A stretch of DNA of 17,561 nucleotides from an uncultured Actinomycetes bacterium (GTDB lineage: Bacteria > Actinomycetota > Thermoleophilia > Solirubrobacterales > 70-9), in assembly GCA_937907435.1 (NCBI GenBank), contig CALCIA010000346.1:1-17561 (forward strand), in the 5' to 3' direction. The first letter of the stretch is position 1, and every line of letters starts with the position of its first letter. This document shows, one piece after another, positions 12,973 to 17,561 of the stretch. A program made the translations under genes and the position numbers. Below the pieces are notes generated by a model. That model saw only the letters and a program-made list of their open reading frames with translations, had not been told where the DNA came from and made no database searches.

Positions 12973-13174
12973 TGATGGGAGCGATCGGGTGAGGCTTCTG
13001 TGCGTCCTCCGTCCCGGACGCGGCTTCCCGCGACCTCTCCCGGTGCCCGGCTCGGCGGCTCACTGGAGGTCTTGGCCTGCCGGGGCCGCCAACCAGCCGC
13101 GAGGCGACAGCTTTCCCTGCGCACCGCACCGGGCGTCAGTCGGCGTCCCAGCCCAGCGGCCTGGGCTCACGAAC

Positions 13175-13759
13175 CTACGCGCGCCGCATCCGCAGCTTCA
13201 TCGCGAGCGGCAGGCCGGCGCTGAGGCCGATGCCCACCCCGGCGGCGAGGATCGCCTGGCCGCGCCCGAGCCGACCGTCGCGGTGCAGGGCGCGGGCCCC
13301 CGCCTTGGCATGGACGCCCATCAGCGCGACGGCGGTGACGAGGCCGGGGTTGTAGCGGCGCTCGCGCAGCGCCATGCCGGCGTGCATCGCCGCGTTGCCG
13401 GCCTCCGCCCAGAGCACGATCGCCGCGGGCGCGGCGCTCCGGCGCCAGAGGAGGGCGGCGGCGATCGCCGTCCCCCAGCCGGCCGTCACGTTGACGTGGA
13501 AGCCGTCGCGCTCGGTCAGCGGCCAGCCCGGCCGGTCGCTGCCCAACAGCCGCTCGTTGCAGAACGGCAGGAAGCCGCCGGGGCGGACCCACTCCTCGGT
13601 CTGGTGGGCGACGAGGATCGGCAGGCCGAGCAGCGCCACCCAGGCGTCGTCGCGGCGGAGCGCCTCGCGCCGGGCTAGTGCCGCGCCCCAGGTGGGCGCG
13701 ACGAGCGCCGCCGCGCCCCAGGGCCAGCGTCCGTGCGTGTCGGGACGTCCCGATGCCAA
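13175..13759 (-). CDS. HXXEE-motif integral membrane protein
   Basis: From the TTG at 13759 the protein has 194 residues. The family signature is H52-Q-T-E55-E56 in VAHQTEEWVRPGGFLPF. A second polar set, WAEAGNAAMHAGM (E119, N122, H126), lies in a later membrane helix and could help bind a metal. About five or six membrane helices are visible. Function is unknown for the family. The TTG has AGGG about 10 nt upstream and puts RWPWGAAALV at the first helix. The frame stays open to 14026, but the added residues are Arg-rich and overlap the collagen-like gene. ATG 13897 is an alternative. It lies downstream of the collagen-like gene on the same strand, 106 nt apart, and may be cotranscribed. Confidence 0.75.
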   Translation of the reverse strand: MASGRPDTHGRWPWGAAALVAPTWGAALARREALRRDDAWVALLGLPILVAHQTEEWVRPGGFLPFCNERLLGSDRPGWPLTERDGFHVNVTAGWGTAIAAALLWRRSAAPAAIVLWAEAGNAAMHAGMALRERRYNPGLVTAVALMGVHAKAGARALHRDGRLGRGQAILAAGVGIGLSAGLPLAMKLRMRRA

Positions 13760-13820
13760 GGCGCTCGTCCCTCGCGGCCCGCTCAGGCCGCCCGGCAGAC
13801 GTCGCTTCCGGCCGGCTCCG

Positions 13821-13839
13821 CGGCGGCGACCGACCGCCG
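13821..13839. terminator. Small GC hairpin between collagen-like and HXXEE genes
   Basis: CGGCGG (13821-13826) pairs with CCGCCG (13834-13839) around a 7-nt loop, in the 106-nt gap after the collagen-like stop. It could attenuate read-through into the HXXEE gene, but 6-bp GC stems are common by chance in such DNA. Confidence 0.2.
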
Positions 13840-13865
13840 GGCGCCGCGCTCGCCCACCCGGTCGA

Positions 13866-14837
13866 TCACGGCAGCACCTCGTCGAGTCCCGAGACATGGG
13901 TGCCGATGCCGCCGCGCGCGAACGAGTAGAGGCCTTCGGCGACGTTTTTGCGGCCTCCCGCCGCAAGCGCGGCCCGCTTGGTCGCCTTGTTGTCCAACCC
14001 GCCGACCACGACCGAGCCGAACCCACTGGCCTCGTTGCTATGGCCGCCGACGACGGTCGATTCGCTGCCCGAAGCTACGTTGGATTTGCCGCCGATCACG
14101 GTCCCCCGCGTCTCCAGGCTCCTGTTCCATTCTCCCGTCACGACCCCATACCGGCCGCGGATCAGGTTCCGCTCCCCCGCGACGAGGGAGTAGTCGGACT
14201 CGACGTGGTTCCCGAACCCGAGGATCAGGTTGCCCTTGCCGAGGAAGGTGCTCTCCTCGCCGATCACCAGGTTTTCGGTCCCCGTCCGCGGCTGCGGCTC
14301 CGACCCCTGGCCCTCGTGGCCGATGAAGAGGTTGCCCAGCCCGCTCTTGTCGTCGTGCGACCCCCGGTCGATCCGCACGTTGACGCCCGCGAACCGCACC
14401 GTCGACCCGTCGCGCGTCACCCCGGCGAAGGTCTTCTCCAAGGCGTCGACCTTCTTGCTCAGCGCCTTGTTCTCGGCTTCGAGCGCCCGGACCTGTTCGG
14501 TGAGGGCGACCGGTTCCGCCCCGCCCGAGGTGCCGTTGGCCCCGCTCGGCCCGGCCGGTCCGCGTTCGCCCCGTTCCCCGCGCTCGCCCCGCTGCCCCGC
14601 GATGCCTGCCGGGCCCTCCGGACCTGCCGGGCCCTCCGGACCTGCCGGACCCCGCAACGCCGCCCTGGCCTCCTCGCTCAGCTTGGCCGGGGTGACCGCC
14701 CCCTTCTGCAGCTGGCGCGTCCCGACGGAGTCGGCGGGCAGCTCGGTGGCCGCGTAGCCGACCCCTCCGAGCGCGACGAACAGCGCCGTGCAGGCGATCA
14801 CGTTGGCGAAGGTCAGGTGCTTTCTCAGTCGAATCAT
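13866..14837 (-). CDS. Secreted collagen-like / coiled-coil / beta-roll protein
   Basis: The protein has 323 residues. Residues 1-30 are a signal peptide (basic start, hydrophobic IACTALFVALGG, YAA cleavage). A segment LPADSVGTRQLQKGAV, common in actinobacterial secreted proteins, follows. Residues 63-104 are 14 uninterrupted Gly-X-Y triplets (GPAGPEGPAG..., then GQRGERGERGERG). Residues 112-137 form a short coiled coil (LTEQVRALEAENKALSKKVD). From about 165 come 12- to 15-residue repeats such as NLVIGEEST, NLILGFGNH, TVIGGKSNVASGSES and TVVGGHSNEASGFGS, resembling the YadA-type beta-roll. This order suggests a trimeric fibre with a collagen stalk and a C-terminal head. No sortase motif or membrane anchor follows. 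GGAAGGA 6 nt before the ATG supports the start. Confidence 0.85.
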   Translation of the reverse strand: MIRLRKHLTFANVIACTALFVALGGVGYAATELPADSVGTRQLQKGAVTPAKLSEEARAALRGPAGPEGPAGPEGPAGIAGQRGERGERGERGPAGPSGANGTSGGAEPVALTEQVRALEAENKALSKKVDALEKTFAGVTRDGSTVRFAGVNVRIDRGSHDDKSGLGNLFIGHEGQGSEPQPRTGTENLVIGEESTFLGKGNLILGFGNHVESDYSLVAGERNLIRGRYGVVTGEWNRSLETRGTVIGGKSNVASGSESTVVGGHSNEASGFGSVVVGGLDNKATKRAALAAGGRKNVAEGLYSFARGGIGTHVSGLDEVLP

Positions 14838-14933
14838 CGGTCGTCCTTCCGGCGAGGTGGCAGAGCGGGCCGAAGGAAAGCACTCCGCGCGGCTTCGGTA
14901 GCGAGCGATCGTTCTGAGTAGGCTCGGGGCCGA
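14838..14933. promoter_or_regulatory. Divergent promoter region, collagen-like / secreted protein
   Basis: This 96-nt spacer carries a strong Shine-Dalgarno for the minus-strand gene (GGAAGGA at 14844-14850). At its right end it carries TAGGCT (14919-14924), 9 nt before the plus-strand ATG. The short distance suggests the two genes could be coregulated. Confidence 0.4.
14911..14933 (+). promoter_or_regulatory. TAGGCT promoter, twin of the metG promoter
   Basis: The block GTTCTGAGTAGGCTCGGGGC (14911-14930) precedes the ATG at 14934. It matches the block before metG (from 15913) except for one base change and a one-base indel beside the ATG. The -10 box is TAGGCT at 14919-14924, and there is no Shine-Dalgarno. 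Confidence 0.5.
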
Positions 14934-15875
14934 ATGGCAGCCGGTCGCTATTTCGCCATCGCCGCTCTGTTCGCGCTTCTCCCCGTGACCGTCGCCGCTT
15001 CGTCGGCGGCTCGAAGGAACGCATCATTGAGGGAAGTCGAAGAGGTGTCCATCTACCTTCCCTCCCCGACCAACCCCCGGAACGCGCTGTCCCTCGAAAT
15101 CTTTCCGGCCGAAGGCGTGGCGGTCGCGAGGATCTTTTACGGCGGCCACCTCGAACCCGATAGTGGCGCGAACTACTCCATCGCGATTCCGCCGGCGGCC
15201 TTCGACGGAGTTCTCGATGTGGACTTTCCCGGCCTGGGGGAGGTCTCAGGCGAGGTGACGCCGACCGAGACCCGTGGGGCGGCGGCGGAGGCCGGTTTCT
15301 GCGAACAGAGGTATCCATCCGAATCCGCCACGTTCGAAGGCCAGATCGCCTTCCATGGCGCCGGCGATCCTCGTCGTTGGAGGGTGAAGGAGGTCGAAGC
15401 CTCGATCGTCCCGAGCTGTGGCGCGCGACTCGAACAACGGAATGGCCCTGCATCGCTCTTTCACCACCTAGGCGGTTTTGGCCCCAGCTTCAGCGGAGAT
15501 TTCATCCGTTTGTTCGCCCACCGCGAAACCAGGGCGCGCCGGGTGGAATTCGTCGCCGTCGGTGACCGGATTGAGAATCGCGGGACGCTCATCGCGATCG
15601 CCACGGAATGGGTCAACGGCGAAATTGCCACCCAGCGCTGGGTCAGGCGCGTCCCGAAGTCTTTCGAAGGGACGGTGCACTTCGCGCAGGACGACGACGA
15701 ACCGTCCCGTGTCACCGTCACCCCACCTGCGCCGTTCTTCGGCCGGGCTGTCTACCTGCGACGCACCGGCAAGTTCACTGGCACGCTCGGGGTCCACTTT
15801 CCCGGATTGAAGGTCCGCCTCGCCCACCCACCCGCCGAAGCGATCTTCGAAGACGAAGAACCTGGGTCGGCGTGA
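14934..15875 (+). CDS. Secreted protein of unknown function with internal repeat
   Basis: The protein has 313 residues. An N-terminal signal peptide (YFAIAALFALLPVTVAASSA) directs export; no lipobox, anchor or further membrane helix is seen. The rest is beta-rich. Two pieces recur: FDGVLDVDFPGL (90-101) with FTGTLGVHFPGL (281-292), and FEGQIAFHGAGDPRRWRV (134-151) with FEGTVHFAQDDDEPSRVTV (244-262). This suggests an ancient duplication of a beta-sandwich-like unit. C123 and C162 may form a disulfide. I do not recognise a family. Codon use is slightly less G/C-biased than in metG (GAA often in place of GAG). It is divergent from the collagen-like gene and shares its promoter type with metG, 59 nt downstream. 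Confidence 0.75.
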   Translation: MAAGRYFAIAALFALLPVTVAASSAARRNASLREVEEVSIYLPSPTNPRNALSLEIFPAEGVAVARIFYGGHLEPDSGANYSIAIPPAAFDGVLDVDFPGLGEVSGEVTPTETRGAAAEAGFCEQRYPSESATFEGQIAFHGAGDPRRWRVKEVEASIVPSCGARLEQRNGPASLFHHLGGFGPSFSGDFIRLFAHRETRARRVEFVAVGDRIENRGTLIAIATEWVNGEIATQRWVRRVPKSFEGTVHFAQDDDEPSRVTVTPPAPFFGRAVYLRRTGKFTGTLGVHFPGLKVRLAHPPAEAIFEDEEPGSA

Positions 15876-15912
15876 ATGGGTCGGGGGCTTCTCCGGAACG
15901 GATAGGCACGAC

Positions 15913-15934
15913 GTTCTAAGTAGGCTCGGGGCCA
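15913..15934 (+). promoter_or_regulatory. TAGGCT promoter of metG, probable leaderless start
   Basis: TAGGCT (15921-15926) is followed by 8 nt and the ATG at 15935, with no Shine-Dalgarno. The preceding GTTCTAAG and following CGGGGCC are almost the same as at 14911-14931. Confidence 0.5.
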
Positions 15935-17455
15935 ATGGGACAAGGCCCGAACAGATTTTTCGTCACGACGCCGATCTATTACGTGAACGCCGAGCCGCAC
16001 CTCGGGCACGCGTACTCGACGCTGGCCGCGGACATCCTTGCGCGGCATCACCGGCAGCGGGGGGAGGACGTGTTCTTCCTCACCGGGACCGATGAGCACG
16101 GGGAGCCGATCGAGAACGCGGCGGCGCAGGAGGGGATCACGCCGGCGGAGCTGGTGGATCGGAACGCGGCCAAGTTCGAGGCGCTGATGCCGATCATCGA
16201 CGCGACGAATGACTTCTTCATCCGCACGTCGGACCCGCGGCACGAAGCGAAGGTCGCGGAGATCATGCAGCGCGTCTACGACAACGGCTGGGTGCGCAAG
16301 GGCGCCTACGAAGGCTGGTACTGCCCGCGCTGCGCGGACTTCAAAACCGAGCGCGAGGTGGCGGCGGGGAACACCTGCCCGATCCACGAGATCCCGCTCG
16401 ACTGGGTCGAGGAGGAGAACTGGTTCTTCGAGCTCTCCCGGTTCCAGGACAAGCTGGAAGCGCTGTACGAGGAGCAGCCGGACTTCGTCGTGCCCGACTT
16501 CCGCCGCAACGAGGCGGTCGCCTTCATCAAGGGCGGGCTGGAGGACGTCTCGCTCTCGCGGCCGACCCTGAAGTGGGGACTGCCGCTGCCCTGGGACCCC
16601 GAGCAGCGCATGTACGTCTGGTTCGACGCCCTCCTCAACTACGTCACCGCGCTGACCTTCGCCCGCCCTGGCGAGGACCTGACCGAGCGCTTCTGGCCCG
16701 CCGACCTGCACGTGATGGCGAAGGACATCCTCAAGTTCCACGCGGTGATCTGGCCCGCGCTCTGCATGGCCGCCGGCCTCGAGCCGCCGCGCCGCATGGT
16801 GATCCACGGCTTCCTGCTGATGGGCGAGAAAAAGATGTCGAAGAGCCTCGGCAACGTGCTCGACCCGTTCGAGGTGATCGAGCGCTTCGGCGCCGACGCC
16901 TTGCGCTTCTACCTCTTCCGCGAGGTGAGCTTCGGCCAGGACGGCTCGATCTCCACCGGCGGCTTCGAGGCGCGCTACGAGACCGAGCTCGCCAACGACT
17001 ACGGCAACCTCGCCAGCCGCACGCTGGCGATGGTGGCGCGCTACCGCGACGGGGTGGTGCCGGAGGGCCAGGTCGACGCGGTGCTCGCCGAGGACTTCGA
17101 AGGCGCCCTCGACCGCCTGCGCGAGCTGATCGACCGCGCCGAGCTCTCCCAGGCGCTGGAGGTCATCTGGGCGCTGGTCCGTCGCCTCAACCGTTATGTC
17201 GAGGAGACCGCGCCCTGGGTCCTCGCCAAGGACGAGGCCGACCCGGCCCGCCTCGACGAAGTCCTCTACAACCTGGTCGAGGGCCTGCGCGTCGTCACCC
17301 TGATGCTGGTGCCCTACCTGCCGGTGACCGCGGAGCAGCTGCTCGAGGTGCTGGGCGAGAAGGGGCGCGGCCTGGCCGAGCTCGGCTCGCGCGCCGGCGG
17401 CCAGCAGGTCGAGCGGATCCAGCCGCTGTTCCCGAAGATCGAGACGGCGGCGTAG
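15935..17455 (+). CDS. metG: Methionyl-tRNA synthetase
   Basis: The 506-residue class I enzyme charges initiator and elongator tRNA-Met with methionine. The HIGH motif is H22-L-G-H25 in NAEPHLGHAYS. The KMSKS loop is K300-M-S-K-S304 in GEKKMSKSLGN. A single zinc knuckle is formed by C130-x2-C133 and C148-x2-H151 (CPRC ... CPIH), so this is a one-knuckle form. The Rossmann core runs to about residue 350, and the helical anticodon-binding domain continues to the end. There is no C-terminal EMAPII-like tRNA-binding domain, as in shorter bacterial forms. The start ATG 15935 follows a TAGGCT box by 8 nt. The gene follows the secreted-protein gene by 59 nt but has its own promoter. Confidence 0.97.
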   Translation: MGQGPNRFFVTTPIYYVNAEPHLGHAYSTLAADILARHHRQRGEDVFFLTGTDEHGEPIENAAAQEGITPAELVDRNAAKFEALMPIIDATNDFFIRTSDPRHEAKVAEIMQRVYDNGWVRKGAYEGWYCPRCADFKTEREVAAGNTCPIHEIPLDWVEEENWFFELSRFQDKLEALYEEQPDFVVPDFRRNEAVAFIKGGLEDVSLSRPTLKWGLPLPWDPEQRMYVWFDALLNYVTALTFARPGEDLTERFWPADLHVMAKDILKFHAVIWPALCMAAGLEPPRRMVIHGFLLMGEKKMSKSLGNVLDPFEVIERFGADALRFYLFREVSFGQDGSISTGGFEARYETELANDYGNLASRTLAMVARYRDGVVPEGQVDAVLAEDFEGALDRLRELIDRAELSQALEVIWALVRRLNRYVEETAPWVLAKDEADPARLDEVLYNLVEGLRVVTLMLVPYLPVTAEQLLEVLGEKGRGLAELGSRAGGQQVERIQPLFPKIETAA

Positions 17456-17561
17456 GTAGCTGGAGGCGGGGGGTGGTCGGGCGGGGGTCCGGGACGCCGC
17501 CGGCCGGTCCGAGATGGTCCGGGGGTGTCCTGGGCTCCTCATGGGGGTCCTGGCAGGCTGT
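17456..17561 (+). other. G-rich tail after metG, possible G-quadruplex
   Basis: The sequence up to the window edge has no gene that I can support. G-tracts at 17468-17473, 17479-17481, 17483-17487 and 17491-17493, separated by loops of 5, 1 and 3 nt, satisfy the simple quadruplex rule on the plus strand. GGTCC recurs at 17486, 17506, 17516 and 17546, with GGGGGTCC at 17483 and 17543. Confidence 0.35.

Larger units (their letters stand above)
12744..13174. other. Gene-free intergenic stretch between convergent genes
   Basis: These 431 nt separate the convergent lipoprotein and HXXEE genes. I see no credible gene; the open frames here have low-complexity Arg/Pro translations. The stretch holds a terminator-like hairpin (12749-12769), composite element B (12789-12917) and a long hairpin with an A/T-richer loop (12922-12972). 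Nothing clear is visible from 12973 to 13174. Confidence 0.6.

Noticed and set aside
12744..13174. Possible tRNA, CRISPR or small protein in the second intergenic gap
   Set aside because: There is no cloverleaf, no CCA-adjacent acceptor, and no regular direct repeats with spacers. The inverted repeats explain the visible structure, and the frames are low-complexity.
13760..14026. Long N terminus for the HXXEE protein
   Set aside because: The added residues are Arg-rich, resemble no membrane protein and overlap the collagen-like gene's coding sequence.
15752..17542. 596-codon minus-strand open frame
   Set aside because: It is antisense to metG and has no recognisable motif.

Overview
The window looks like chromosomal DNA of a high-GC actinobacterium. 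The best guess is class Thermoleophilia (Solirubrobacterales or a relative). This rests on the very strong G/C preference at third codon positions, the mix of protein families (LCP-type wall ligase, FmdB-like zinc ribbon, ROK kinase with an expanded Cys motif, HXXEE membrane protein, collagen-repeat secreted protein) and short spacings between TAnnnT -10 boxes and start codons. The lineage is inferred from protein style; no rRNA or tRNA gene is present to confirm it. I see no integrase, transposase, CRISPR array or phage module.

Layout. (1) 1-2861: a minus-strand diiron oxidase of R2lox type fused to an SCP2 lipid-binding domain. It is divergent from a plus-strand archaeal-type AAA/STAND ATPase, and the intergenic region carries a striking 22-bp operator-like palindrome. 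(2) 2854-5875: an acyl-CoA ligase (minus), divergent from a small PRC-barrel-like protein (plus). A 14-bp perfect hairpin follows, and then an AlkZ-like winged-helix protein whose best start codon lies inside that hairpin. (3) 5862-6784: two tandem DUF4234 membrane paralogues (minus). (4) 6785-7173: a gene-free stretch packed with inverted repeats. (5) 7174-10306: glycyl-tRNA synthetase (minus) and an FmdB-like zinc ribbon (plus) share a 36-bp divergent promoter; an LCP-family protein (minus) converges on the zinc ribbon. (6) 10466-12743: a tightly coupled plus-strand operon of ROK kinase, rsmI and a small lipoprotein. (7) 12744-13174: a second gene-free, repeat-rich stretch. (8) 13175-14837: an HXXEE membrane protein and a collagen / coiled-coil / beta-roll secreted protein (minus). 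(9) 14934-17455: a secreted protein of unknown function, then methionyl-tRNA synthetase, each behind a nearly identical promoter.

How it works together. Much of the window is housekeeping: two tRNA synthetases, an rRNA methyltransferase, sugar phosphorylation and wall-polymer attachment. Lipid chemistry may link the R2lox-SCP2 oxidase and the acyl-CoA ligase, but they are not in one operon. Several plus-strand genes have a TAGGCT-like -10 box 6 to 9 nt before the ATG and no Shine-Dalgarno, which suggests leaderless transcription.

The most unusual items are the R2lox-SCP2 fusion, the collagen/beta-roll fibre-like protein in a presumed monoderm, and a composite intergenic repeat. That repeat occurs twice with both modules inverted in place (A at 6886-7000, B at 12789-12917), and a decayed relative lies at the left edge.
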